A stretch of DNA of 64,000 nt. It comes from Prosopocoilus inquinatus. Lineage: Eukaryota > Arthropoda > Insecta > Coleoptera > Lucanidae. The first letter of the stretch is position 1; each line of letters opens with the position of its first letter. A program made the translations under genes and the position numbers. The notes under the pieces were generated by a model. That model made no database searches, was not told the DNA's origin, and was given only the letters and a program-made list of their open reading frames with translations. The DNA lies in contig CM069875.1 in the NCBI GenBank assembly GCA_036172665.1, forward strand, positions 21,607,806-21,671,805, in the 5' to 3' direction. Of the stretch, positions 47,341-58,292 are shown in pieces.

Positions 47341-49857
47341 TTTCTTTTCTTTTGCTTCCCTTGAGTTATATTTTATTAAAAACACAAAAAGAAACAAAAA
47401 CAAACACACGAATAGTAAAATATAAACTAAATCGGACATGTATCAAAATAGATTTGCATGCATTCATATTTAATAAAAACAAAAAGCTTTTGCCAGATCG
47501 GTCGCGATGGGTACTACATTTCTCAAACGGAATTTTGTAAAATAAAGTGAATATGAAATTCTTTACGCGGGCAAAACTGTCTAAAGGTTTGAAAGTTCGT
47601 TAATATTGACGTGTACAATCATTTTGGTGGTTAAATACAAATAAAATTATTATTATTATTAACAAGTTTTGCATCTGCATTTTAATAAAGTTCTCATTTT
47701 TTATATATTTTTTGAAATATTACACGTGCACAAAACTACAGATTCTAAAATTGAACAAAATTTAAATATTGCTCAATACGTCCTAAAGAAGTGCACCCAC
47801 TGACCATCAAATGAGACTAAAGTCTATTTAATCAATCGACGACGACAAAGTGACTAAAAGTATAAATTAACTATTATCGACTACTTAGTCGAAGTCGTGC
47901 GATTCTAGTTTGAATGCTGCCTAAAATATGAGTGTTTTCTTAAAAAAAAGTAAATAAACAGAATAAATCTGCAATGAGTTTCGAAAGTAAAGAAAAGTAA
48001 ATACATGTCAAGGTTTTTCGCGAGTGAAAATTTATCTCGACATTTTTTCTAATCTCAAGTATTGCTTCAGGTGAACGTAATTTAAGCACGCTGGGAATTT
48101 CCCAGCGAAAAACCTACGTAACGAATTGGCAACGCCGCCGCCTCTTCGTTTCATTATCCAGAAATTTGTGTCCCAGTGTCAAAATGACTAGTTTTAATAT
48201 TTCAGGAGCACCGTTAAACGAATCCTTTGGTCCGTCCCTTCGTAAATTTCCTCCACGTCTTTCCTCGTGTGTTCTTTTCCGGTTAGAGAAAGACGCCCGA
48301 CATCGCACGTAGAGCGTCGGTGTAATTGCCGCGGCGATGTTCATTTGTCGTCCTGGAACGGGAGTCTTTTTCGGTGCCCTGGCCGAATATTTGGGGAAGT
48401 CGACTCACGTAGTTTTTCCGCAGTTGGCTACGATACGGATTACGAAGTTCTCGTTTTATTCGATTTTCATCGACCTCCAGCACAGAGCCGATCTGCCGTT
48501 AACGACTTTAGCCAACGGCCGGAACAAAATCCAAATCCGGAAGCGAAATATTAATAAGTAAAATGACAAGGACAATAACCAGGACGAAACAGATCGTAGT
48601 AACTGAATTGGAAAAATTCAATGAGTCATGAGAGAATGTAATCAGCTGAATTATTATTAGGCATTTAAACAGTGATGCGTGGATATAGACAGAATTAAAG
48701 TAGAGATCATCTTTCTTACGATATCGTAAAAAAGATTGGATCATTTCCTTCGAATTTAACCGTCTTTTCACCGGTCATAATAGATACTGTAGATACTTGG
48801 AAAACTCATTTCGTATTTAATCTATGAGTGTAACCTCAATGCGAGTGTGTACTCACAATCGCTCGATTGATCGGAAAAGCAAGCGCATGCTTCTGTGACG
48901 AGAATGCATTAACTAGCGGTTCTGTTGGGGTCAGCGAAGAGCTCTAGGGCGCAAATTGTATCTACGGTTCAAACCTTGTTCCGCGGGGCGAACAACGTGT
49001 CCGTCTGTTAAACTGAATGGAACTGTTTTGGGTTTGCATCTAATTATCTACTGAAATTTCGTTTCTTGCATGAGTACGCTGTTACGGAAAATGAAATAAA
49101 TTGTGATACTTCTTTAATTTCCAAAAAAAAAATGATTCCAATAATCACACATTAAATACAATTAACAGACTTAAGGCCAATCTACTAACTGTATTAATCC
49201 TGGTAATTAATACCAAGGATAATCCTTAATATATTTAAACAATCTTTTCCTACTACTGCTAATTGTGTAGTCACTTGTATTTCCTCTGCTTTTTGTTTAA
49301 TTACATCACTACAACATAGTTGTTCCACTGGTGTTTGAAAAACACCAAATTTTCATATGCATTTTTATTAACATTTATCACACTTATACCCGGTTTCTGA
49401 AACGGTACATAACTTCAGGTAAACATAAATTTTTCTTGACAGATAACTTTATGAAAAGTATAAATTGATTAAACTGAACATTGAGAATTGACACCAACGT
49501 CAAAAATACATCATTTTGTAATTGTAAACCAAATCTTTTATGTCTGTGTGAAATTTGACAAATTCATAGCTGGATTTCGAGTGATTTGAGTGACGTTTAG
49601 AAACTTTAAGATTAGTTTACACCGTGTTTGTCAAAGTGCACAAGTTTTCAAAGGCCGCAACTGTACTTGCCATGTTAAATCTGTTTACTGTCACGTGATT
49701 TTCTTGCTCTTGGAAAAGTGTTAAAGTGTTGCCATTTACTTGGAGTTACACCTAACACCAAATTCCAACCAATATCGTGGTTTATTATGTTTGGTATGAA
49801 CAACGCTGACGCTTGAATTTTTCAATGAAAATATTATGTTGTTTGATTTGCATGCAC
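47341..49857. other. Non-coding stretch with a GC-richer island and a Rel-type site
   Basis: No gene recognised. Between about 48060 and 48560 the DNA is richer in G and C and unique; open frames of 66-95 codons overlap on both strands without known motifs. It holds a 19-nt near-palindrome CGCTGGGAATTTCCCAGCG (48089-48107) and an E-box CAGGTG at 48068-48073. This may be regulatory DNA. The 62-codon frame near 47352 is unremarkable. Confidence 0.4.
48089..48107. promoter_or_regulatory. Near-palindromic Rel/NF-kappaB-type site
   Basis: The centre GGGAATTTCCC (48093-48103) fits the Rel-family consensus GGGRNNYYCC; flanking bases extend the symmetry to 19 nt. A CAGGTG E-box lies 15 bp to the left. 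In insects Dorsal- and Twist/Snail-type sites occur together in enhancers, so the pairing is suggestive. A single site can easily occur by chance in 64 kb, although one this symmetric is uncommon. Confidence 0.3.
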
Positions 49858-50910
49858 CCCTTCAAAAACGTTTTAGGAAACCGAAAACTTCGTGGATAAC
49901 CGATGGCTGAGGCAATGAATTACTATAAAGAACTTGGAAACTTCGCTATAGCTTCTATACGCAAGAAAAAGAAGGCGTATTTGGAATTTTCTTCAAATAA
50001 TAATAAAAATATTTGGAAAAATTGCAAAATTTGAATATTTATAGTAAAAATGAAAACATTAACGTTTGTGATTTACCTCTGTTAGATTTCTACGCCATAA
50101 TTTTATAGAGCAATTATCATTTACTCTAGTTTCTGAAGCCGAAATATAGTGTAAGTGAATCAGGGTTACATTTCTTTAGATCACATCTCTCTAATTGTAC
50201 TCAGCAAATTGAATTATACGATAAAGTATCAAGTAAATTGGCTTTAGAAGCAAGTGTTCCTCGAGGGAGCATTCTATGTCCCTTGCTTTTCATTGTTTAT
50301 ACTTGTCATATTTTTAATAATCTTGTACAAGTAAATTGCACCTATATGCCGATGTCTCACGTGATCTTAATATTGTCCGTACTGTTAGTACTGCTCATTG
50401 TTTGTCCTTTAATCCTTTAAAATGTTCGGAAAAAGTAAAGAATAGCCACGCTTGAAGGATGAGGTAAAAGTAAGCATTGACGGTACAGTTCCATGTAGTC
50501 GAATGCAGCAAAAGTTTAAGGGTACACTTGGACAAAGATTTACGATTTAAATCAAAAGTTACTGAAATAAGTCAAGAAACTTATTTTCATCTTAATGTTT
50601 CGAATGGGTGTAAAGATTCCTTAAGCGTCAAATTAAAGAAAATGCTTTGTGGTACTTTAGTTTGAAGTCGTTTGAATTACTGTCTCAGTGTAGTATATGG
50701 ACCATGTGCAGATAGAAAAGGTTCTCGGAGAATTCAACAAGTTCAAAATTCTTGTTTTCGGTTTATTTACGGCATTCGACACAAAGACCATGTTTCCCAT
50801 ACCCTGAATTGGGTTAAGTGGCTCAACATGTATAATCGATGCCGTTTGCATTCTAGTGTGTTACGTCTTAAAGTCCTGTTAAATGATCCAAACTTGCCTT
50901 TATAATAGAC
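49858..50910 (+). pseudogene. Broken ORF2 of the internally deleted non-LTR element
   Basis: 49858-50040 encodes a linker (RKPKTSWITDG, then KKAYLEFSSNNNKNIW in shifted phases). A large deletion then removes RT fingers and motif A. Near 50090-50420 the text resumes with a motif B stretch VPRGSILCPLLFIVYT and a changed motif C, LYADV for YADD, in another phase. The thumb and C-terminal domain (50477-50905) read SLRVHLDKDLRFKSKVTEIS and YGPCADRKGSRRIQQVQNSC. At least three frame changes. Dead copy. Confidence 0.7.
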
Positions 50911-51450
50911 TGCCTTTCACAACAGATATATATAATATTAGTGTTAGGAGCAGGGGATTACTTACCACCCCACTTCACCACACGGCTCTCTTCCGTAGAT
51001 CTTTCTCCTTTAATATAGTACACTTTTAATAATTTGCCGAATTACCTGAAATCTCTGCCAGTAACTATTTCAATTCAAATATAGTAAGAAAACTTACCTG
51101 TTATTTTTACAAATCAGATCATTATAAATGCATTACTGATATCTTCGTAATTCTATTTATCATTTTTCTTATAGCCTCTTAATATTTTCGGCATAACAAT
51201 ATTTCAGTATTTATTTTTTCATTTTACTTCAGGTTCAGGAATAATAACAGCTACTTAGAGCTGACTCTGTACCTTTTGACTGCTTCTTTATTAATTTTAT
51301 ATGTATCAATTATGCCCTGAAAATGAAAATTAATCTATGTAAGTTTTGAAAATTAATTTGTATATTTGTCATTACCTATTGTTATCTTTCTTAGCAGTCA
51401 ACAAGATGAATTATTATTACCATGTTGCATTGGGCTTATTATTATTATTT
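49858..51450 (+). mobile_element. Internally deleted non-LTR retrotransposon, + strand
   Basis: Starts in the linker between endonuclease and RT, ends with a (TTA)n tail at 51436-51449. It belongs to the same broad family as the element at 52451-56060: both have the pattern NRIQ/RRIQ-VQ, then FGIR/YGIR, then VSH, then LNWL-like words. Most of the RT is gone. Confidence 0.7.
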
Positions 51451-51734
51451 TTTTTTTATTAATGATAAACACTTCTTGTTATTATACTGCCCGTTTGATT
51501 CTTCTGCATAGGGTATCTACATAATCCGCAACAACGTCACTACGTTCGATAACATCCTGTGCATGCGCTTGGTTCGTTGAATATTGTTTTCTTATCTCTA
51601 CAATTTCTTGCTACTACTATTTCTTGGATTATGCAATGCTTTTTATACAGGGAAGGGCAAAAGTATGGAACCGGCTTAATATTTCGAAAACTGTTTGACG
51701 TATAAAGATAAACAGATAAACAATTGAAACAAAT

Positions 51735-51737
<3 letters not shown>

Positions 51738-51778
<41 letters not shown>

Positions 51779-52032
51779 GCCTTTATTCCAGCTCCACCAA
51801 TATTACAAAAAAGAAAAAAAAAACAGTAATTCTCTGCTATATAAATGGCCAAAAATCTTTAGGCGATAGTTCAATTAATAGTAATTAACTACTACTAAAT
51901 TGTTCTTCCACTATAACCTAAATATTACAAAACAAAATTAAATTAAAATAATCCTTAAACTAAATCGTGAAATGTTGCAGGTAACAAAATTAAACAAAAA
52001 GAAGAAAATAATAATAATAATAATAATAATAA
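51738..52032 (-). mobile_element. Non-LTR 3'-end relic between two (TAA)n tracts, - strand
   Basis: A 39-bp (TAA)n tract (51738-51776) precedes AATGCCTTTATTCCAGC, the minus-strand 3' UTR of a 5'-truncated non-LTR element. The piece ends at a second (AAT)n tract (52007-52032). No coding part. The right tract may be the site where the PLE repeat inserted or a second tail. Confidence 0.55.
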
Positions 52033-52449
52033 CGAACAGATAAAATAGCGACATCTTACTATCGCTTTTTGACCTGACATTGCAGTAGGCTGCTCGAGAT
52101 TTTCACTGCAATCAAAAACGATTTGCACAAAATTTTTCTAAAAATTTTCATTATGCTTTGACAACAAGCATGGCCGCCTTGCATGGGGGACTTATTAGGA
52201 GCAAATCCCGCTTAAATTTGTCTATCCTACTGCAATGTCAGGTCAAAAAGCGATAGTAAGATGTCGCTAATTTATCTGTTCATCACTCTTACATCGCAAT
52301 TGCGAATAAATTGAACAAGTCGTTTTTGTTTGCAGTGGAAATGTCGAACTACGTCTCTGCTGAAGAAGCCCCAAGCAGGGCTGAAACAGCTGTCCAGAGG
52401 CTGCTCGAGGTTTTCACTGCAATCAAAAACGATTTGCACAAAATTTTTC
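52033..52449 (+). mobile_element. PLE family C terminal repeats: inverted end, partial copy, second copy with hammerhead
   Basis: Three pieces. First, 52035-52090 is the reverse complement of the repeat's far end (GAACAGATAAAATAGCGACA...). Second, 52091-52281 is a forward copy from CTGCTCGAG to CTGTTC; it includes CATGGCCGCCTTGCATGGGG and ends with the inverted partner of the first piece, so the outer 56 bp look like terminal inverted repeats. Third, 52282-52449 is the start of a second, tandem copy that carries the hammerhead and breaks off at AAATTTTTCT, where the non-LTR tail begins. No RT or GIY-YIG part. Confidence 0.8.
52355..52399 (+). ncRNA. Hammerhead ribozyme motif, PLE family C
   Basis: In order: stem I CTCTG (52355-52359), CTGAAGA (52360-52366), stem II AGCCC-CAAGCA-GGGCT (52367-52382), GAA (52383-52385), stem III palindrome ACAGCTGT (52386-52393), cleavage nucleotide C (52394), stem I CAGAG (52395-52399). 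Core bases match the hammerhead consensus at all conserved positions and the cleavage triplet is the preferred GUC. Stem II is a 5-bp helix closed by A-U. Predicted cleavage is after 52394. Stem III is minimal in the monomer and 8 bp in a dimer, as in published PLE hammerheads. Confidence 0.9.
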
Positions 52450-52482
52450 TAATAATAATAACAATATTTGCATCAAAATTTA

Positions 52483-55182
52483 AGTTTGTGATACAAGAAT
52501 GCATCTTCGAAATTTATACTTAAAGGCACTCAGAGAACTGTTGCGAACATACAGTGGTAGAGAATTATATATTTTCGCTATATGGTAGGAGAAACTTCTT
52601 TCGTAGATTGCAGTTTTGTGAGCAGGTGGAGTAATCATACCCTTAAATCTTAAGTTCAAATTATGTACATCAGTTCTGAAAGTTATACGGTTATATAAAT
52701 AAGCAGGCTGTTTTTTCAATAAAATAGAATGGTAAAGCGTAGTTGTTTGTAAAAGACTACGATTACTCATACTGAGCCAGTTCAAATCAGATAATTTGTG
52801 AGATACTCTATCAAATTTTCGAATACCAAAAATTAATCGCAGACATGCTTTTTGAACCCTTTGAATGCGATTAGATGTATCAACAGATAGGCATGGACCA
52901 TATACAGGAGCACAAAATGAAAAATAAGATAACACTAACGCATCACAAAGTAAAGCTTTGCATTGAACAGATAAATAGTGTCTGTGAGGATAGATTAACT
53001 TTAAAGTAGCAAAAGCTTTTTGTATGTTATTTAAAATATGAGCATTGTAACGAAATGTATTGTCCATAGTTAGGCCAAGATTTCGTGCGTGATCTTTAAC
53101 CGGAATTGCTTTTCCAGGTACACGCAAATCAACAGCGTTTTTAACTATATCGACTTTTGTTTTGCTCCCGAATAATAAAATTACTGATTTTTCAGAATTT
53201 ATCAACAAAGAGTGTTGTGCAGCGTAATCTGACAAATGTGTTAAGTCGTCATTAATTTCGTCTAGCGCAGTTTTATAAAATAGAGCCCTGTGGAACACCT
53301 TTGCTAATAAACCTCCAATCAGAAATAGAATTTGAAATCCTGACATACTGCAAACGATTAGTGATAAAACTTTGTAAAAGATGCAAGACACTATCAGACA
53401 ACCCAACATAGCGAAGTATAGCTAATAAAGTTTGATGGTTAATAGTATCAAGAGCTTTACTAAAGTCTATCAGAGTTAATGCTGTAATTTTATTTTGATC
53501 TCTTGCAGTTATAATATCATATGTAATATTTAGTAAAGCTGTCGTGCAACTATGTCCACTTCGGAAACCTGACTGCATAGTTGGAAGTATATTATGTTCG
53601 TCTAGATATTTCCTTAACTGAAAGTCCATAACTTTTTCAAGAATTTTAGCACAAACGGGAAGTATACTTATTGGACGAAGGTCTTTAAAACCTGATATAT
53701 TATGTGATTTAGGTATTGGTACTACTACAGCCTTTTTCCATGAGTCTGGAAAATATTTTTTTATTAAACACGAGTTAACAATATATGTTAAATAAGGTAA
53801 GATAATGGGACAACACAGTTTAACTAATTCAATATTAATTCCATCGTGACCAGCAGCTTTTGTTTTTATATTTTCAAGAAATTTCGTAACTGTATCGATA
53901 TTTACAATGTGAAATGTAAAACTAGAATAATTATCGAGTAATTTATTATTATTGTAATACTGTAACAATTGCGTACTGTTATTAGTGCCAGGAATGCTAA
54001 AAATGCTAAAAATTATTAATGTCATTAGGCAACTGCAAGTCTTCGGGAATGATAGTAGATTTCCTAGCTTTAACATCTAAAGCGTGCAGTTCATTCCACA
54101 AAATTTTTGGATTTTTATTTTGACAATGTAGTTAAAGTAAGCACGTTTCTCGTTTTTGACGGATAAATTGGTTAGATTCCGAATCGATTTATAATATTCA
54201 CAATGGGCAGATATATTGGACCTTTTAAACCTAGCATAATCTCTTAATTTCATTAACAACTTTAAATTATCAGTTAGCCAAGGACACTTCTTTTTTGTAA
54301 TTTTAACCATTCTTAGCGGTGCATGTTGATCTATAAGATTTAAAATATTGGTATTGAGAAAATTTATCTGCTCATCTATATTATTTATATGGAATATATT
54401 CCGCTAAGGTATACGTTTCAGATCTTGAATAAATAGTTCAGTTTTAAAATATTGATAGTCTCGTCTCGTACAATTTTGTAAATTGGCTCAGTTTTAGATG
54501 TATTAACAGCTAGCATGCAATATACCGTATCATGATCTAAAAATTTCGTATTACCAAGTCCCGAAGATGTAACCAAATTAACGTCAGAAACTAGAACAAG
54601 GTCCAGAAGCGCATTTCCATTCTGATGAGTACGTGTAGGTTCACTTAAAATTTGGTGCAGATTTAATGTTTCAATCATACAGTTAATATAAAATGTATCT
54701 GGATTATTGAAGCGAAGTCAATTAATATTAATGTCTCCTAGACACAAATAATTATCACACATATTGCTAATTAAAGTACAAGATTCTTCCAATTCGTCAC
54801 AGAATATTTTATAATTTAAGTGCGATGGTCTATACACTATCCCGACACCAAGACACATGTCTTTAAATTTTAACAGCAACCAAATTTGTTCAATATTGTT
54901 CCCGACATTGGCCAGTGAATATCTAATTTTATTATGAATATAAATGCACACACCCCCTGCTCGTCCGTCTCTGTCCTTACGAATGAGATTGTAACCGTCA
55001 ATATTTATTAATTCATTTTGATGAATTTCAGATAACCAAGTTTCTCCTACCCCGAAAACATCATATTTTTCTCCTAGCAAATGATTTTTTATTAGATTAA
55101 ACTTAGGAATTAAAGATCTTACATTAACATGACCAAACTTCACCTGATTCAAACAACATGCTAGGAGTACCTTCAAATACAA
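52483..55182 (-). pseudogene. Broken ORF2 (endonuclease + reverse transcriptase)
   Basis: Endonuclease start 55182: GHVNVRSLIPKF, GVGETWLS (catalytic Glu), GIVYRP, LGDININ, then an in-frame TGA at 54720-54718; it resumes with NALLDLVLVSD and LDHD where SDH is usual. A frameshift lies between 54418 and 54310; linker KKCPWLTDNLKLLMKLRDYA; a stop at 54079-54077. RT: AAGHDGINIELV, LRPISILPVCAKILEKVM, QSGFRSGHS, motif A LTLIDFSKALDTINH, motif B GVPQGSIL (near 53275). There the frame breaks and GVPQGSIL is followed by FYKTALDEINDDL, so the part with the YADD motif is deleted. Thumb and C-terminal domain are intact down to 52480 (HARNLGLTMDN, NRIQRVQKACLRLIFGIRKF). Not functional. Confidence 0.85.
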
Positions 55183-55383
55183 ACTTGCAAAGCACGAAAT
55201 ATTTGTATTATTACATATTTCAATGAGAAATGAAATAAATATTATTTATATTACCCAAAAAAAAAGAATAAAAATAATACGGTGTGAATAGCGTGCGATA
55301 TCCGCAAAGAATCAAAAACAAACAATAGCTTTCCAGCGAGAACGATTTACGTGAGTTCACTGCGGACATTGTTGCTATTAATA

Positions 55384-56037
55384 TTATTTACTTAATTGTA
55401 ATTGGTCCAGTTCTCGATAACTTGTAATTTTAAAAACTTTATCGACAATTTTTTTACCGTTGTTAGTCCATACGACTTTATTTCCAAATTTCTTTACAAC
55501 TTCTTTTAGGACACCAGCCCTAACACTTGTCAGGTCTTCTCTTACAACGGCTTTCGTGCCCTTCAATTTGCTCTTATTATGGAAAATCTGATTTTTAACA
55601 TTACGGCTAACAAATTTGACAATAATTGGCCGAGGTGAGTCTTTCTTTGACGGAATTCTGTGACTTACATCTATTGAATCTTTAGTTAGACTAATATTCA
55701 ATTTTTCTCTGCACAGTTTAATTATGACTTCTTCCGTTGACTCTTTTGGCGTCTCGGGGATTCCAAAGAAGCGCAAATTGTTACTCGAATACTGCTCATG
55801 GTTGTCGAGCACTGCGTTGAGTTGAGCTTTGGTTTCAGCCAGTTCTGTCTCCAGTTGACTGACCTTTTCTTCATACACACTGGTGAATTTTGTTAATTCA
55901 CTATGAAGTAGATCCCGCACTTGACGACCGATTTTATCGAAAAATACATCCGAAGAAAGAAGCTTATCAGCCACTTTTTGTGCAATATCTGAAGGATCAA
56001 CGTCACTCCTCAACACTCTTGCAGTAGAAATTGACAT
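55384..56037 (-). CDS. Non-LTR ORF1 protein (coiled coil plus RNA-binding-type region)
   Basis: 217 codons from the ATG at 56037 (an upstream GTG at 56043 is in frame). Residues about 45-80 form a heptad-like coiled coil (EEKVSQLETELAETKAQLNA). Then NNLRFFGIPETPKES and EVIIKLCREKLNI, followed by DVSHRIPSKKDSPRPIIVKF, the typical RRM-like core of many non-LTR ORF1 proteins (the L1-ORF1p-like plan), and a basic C-terminal part. The product would bind element RNA in an RNP with ORF2. The frame is intact, but its partner ORF2 is broken, so the element is not autonomous. Identity with other families cannot be set without searching. Confidence 0.75.
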   Translation of the reverse strand: MSISTARVLRSDVDPSDIAQKVADKLLSSDVFFDKIGRQVRDLLHSELTKFTSVYEEKVSQLETELAETKAQLNAVLDNHEQYSSNNLRFFGIPETPKESTEEVIIKLCREKLNISLTKDSIDVSHRIPSKKDSPRPIIVKFVSRNVKNQIFHNKSKLKGTKAVVREDLTSVRAGVLKEVVKKFGNKVVWTNNGKKIVDKVFKITSYRELDQLQLSK

Positions 56038-56235
56038 TTTCACTAATTAATTTGAACTTAGAACTTCGAGATTTTGAATTTTATAGCAGACAATGAAAAG
56101 CACACCTATTCACAAGAGCAACACATCACGAATAATGTAGGTCCTATTGACTCTGAATCACACACCAAATTTCAAATAGATACGTCAAACAGTTTTCGAA
56201 ATATTAAGCCGGTTCCATACTTTTGCCCTTCCCTG

Positions 56236-57579
56236 TATAAACATTGTTGGAATACAATTTCATGAAACGAAACCACCGCACTAAAAATGATTGATTGATT
56301 ACACAAATTACTTTATAAAAAACGCTGTGGATGGCTTCTGAATTTATTTACCTAAAAGAAAGCAAATGAGGTGAAAAATTGAATATAGGCTTCCTCACGC
56401 TTTTTCCAACGCTGCAGATTTAGTTCCTACACGACAGGATAACAAGATGTTTTAAAGTAACAGCAATAACTTTACATTTGCTGCAAGATCTGGGATTAAC
56501 ATCCTCCAAACTTATCGCGCTGTTCTCGAGAGCTTCTGTTACTAAATCGTATTTCATATTTCACGCTAATACCTAATAATAATGTTGGGGCGCAAATACA
56601 TCGTACTTATAAACCCCGGAAGTACAGCAAACAAAAATTAGCTCCATCTAAAACCAACAGGGTTGTAGGTAGCAGCACGTAAAGTTTATTTTTCTGATTC
56701 ATGAGCAACGAGTATCAGCGTTTCTAGCTGAACCCGTACCGCGTATGTTTTATGATTATCTGCACCCGGATGTTTTGTTTTTTCTCTTGTTTGCAGTGTT
56801 TATTGCCGACTATTCGTGCAGTAAATCTTTTATGGTTACTTCGAATGGGAGCGAGAAAATTCCACCCTAAATATAATTTAAGTATTTTTTATCAGCTTTC
56901 TTCTGATTATGTGGTTTCAGATGTCTATTTATATCTGGTCGTAATGTGGAGTTGGCATTTAAATTTTTTTTTAATATTTCTTAAAATTTTCTCCTTCGGA
57001 ACTGAGATAAAATTTGGCAGATAACTTGATTTCGATTAACAGATGTATCTTAAGTAACCATTAAAGAAACTGGGAAACTCAACCTTAACGTGTATGTGCA
57101 GCTACGGAATCATAAAGCGGCACAACTCTTATAACAAAATTTTATATTATTTTGACAGCGTGAAGTTTCGTTGGTAGCAGTTGTCATAATTTAAAAGAGG
57201 AATTTTTTGGAGTCAAATTTGCCCAGATATATATTTTTTGGAGTGGCGGTGGTCAGTTTACTAATTGTTACAAGTCAAAATAAATTCTTAAGTATGTTTC
57301 GTTATTCGAAAGAAATTATGGGAGAAAATTTTCGGCCAGTGAATCATACATTTGACGCGAATCCTTAGAGTAAAAAACACATGACGTACGGGTTGCAAAT
57401 TGATTTAGAGAATGATTATATTTCTTTTATACAATTTACAAAGGCAGGCCAAAGAGTGGTACACGATATTTCCTCTTCCAAACAAACCTATTTGTCTCAT
57501 TTTTCTTGATATACTCTCTCAGTTTTTCCCTAATCATTCTCAGTTACTACCTTTTATGCCAGTCTTTCATTTCACTTAT
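56236..57579. other. Non-coding stretch
   Basis: No gene recognised. Open frames near 56752 (90 codons) and 57412 (61 codons) have no known motif. Confidence 0.4.
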
Positions 57580-57642
57580 GTTAAGAATAGTAAGTAGAAA
57601 GTCTTTTTAATCTCAAACCGGACAGAAAAATGAAGGGAAACA

Positions 57643-57684
57643 CACTCAACGTTTCGCTATAGATTTATAGCTTCGTCAGGAGTG
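57643..57684 (-). ncRNA. Hammerhead ribozyme motif, PLE family B, left arm
   Basis: Minus-strand mirror of the motif at 59062-59103 with the same bases: CACTC, CTGACGA, stem II, GAA, ACGT, T, GAGTG. In transcripts running out of the left arm it could fold on its own; in a transcript across the whole palindrome it would instead pair with the right arm. Confidence 0.8.
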
Positions 57685-57854
57685 AAAAAAAGTAAATAAA
57701 CAAGTTGTCAAGAGAAACAAGTCGTCAAGAGAAACGAAAAGGTAACATGATTTTTAAACTAAACTACGAGTTGTTCGGAATAAAAGTAACGAGAACTAAT
57801 TAAAGCTACTTTTTTTTTTTTTTTTTAATATATAATATTAATTAATTGACAGAT

Positions 57855-58292
57855 CTATATCTTGTTTAAAGAGTCCAAAAAACTACAAAATATGTCATTT
57901 AAATTTTCAAAGTCCGTACGTTTATTAATAGAATTTCCAGACATTTTAATTTTACACATTTCTATGAAACGTCTTTTAAAAATATTAGATTCACTGTACA
58001 TAATGTCAGTATTATCAAAATCAAAATTATGATTATTTACTAATGAATGCTCTACAAGCATTGAATGATTTTGATTATTTTTTTGAATATGATATTTATG
58101 TTGGTCTAAACGTTTTTTTAAATTTTGGCTCGTTTCACCTATATAAACAGAATTACAATTTGAACATTTGATTTCATAAACAACGTTAGGTTGTTTTAAT
58201 TTCGGTATTTTGGTTTTTAAATTCGAAAAAATTAAATTTAAATTAATCACAGATTTACTGGCTAAAATTAAATTATGTTTTTTTTTATCCAA
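57855..58292 (-). pseudogene. PLE GIY-YIG endonuclease C-terminal fragment, left arm
   Basis: 145-codon frame nearly identical to residues in the right arm from KKHNLILASK to the shared C-terminus (SFLDSLNKI). Contains VVYEIKCSNCNSVYIGETSQ, the GIY-YIG core with the CSNC Cys pair. The first few residues come from the inversion junction, not from the element. One visible difference between arms is Met versus Leu in the NTDIMY/NTDILY motif. RT missing; not functional. Confidence 0.85.

Larger units (their letters stand above)
52451..56060 (-). mobile_element. Non-LTR retrotransposon (jockey/CR1 type) with ORF1 and broken ORF2, - strand
   Basis: Minus-strand order: ORF1 (56037-55384), about 200 bp spacer, endonuclease, linker, RT, thumb, 3' UTR and a short (TTA)n tail at 52461-52451. 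This is the longest non-LTR copy in the window and nearly full length at its 5' side. Its 3' tail abuts the PLE family C repeat, so it inserted into or next to that repeat. I could not find the target duplication. Confidence 0.85.
51648..56235. mobile_element. Mariner-like element with 56-bp perfect inverted repeats, filled by nested insertions
   Basis: 51648-51703 and 56180-56235 are perfect reverse complements, starting CAGGGAAGGGCAAAAGTATG, each flanked by TA (TATA on both sides). That is the form of a Tc1/mariner-type element or MITE. Only about 35 bp (left) and 120 bp (right) of its own interior can be seen; the rest is later insertions: a (TAA)n-ended non-LTR 3' relic, PLE family C repeats and a non-LTR element. 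The perfect ends in spite of 4.3 kb of insertions show that the host element was young when hit or that all events are recent. Confidence 0.75.

Noticed and set aside
48114..48771. Cluster of open frames on both strands in a GC-richer block
   Set aside because: No known domain, heavy overlap between strands and no codon bias that I can see; more likely unique non-coding DNA.
48975..48995. GGTTCAAACC, resembling a tRNA B box
   Set aside because: The surrounding bases do not form a T stem and no acceptor or anticodon arm can be built.
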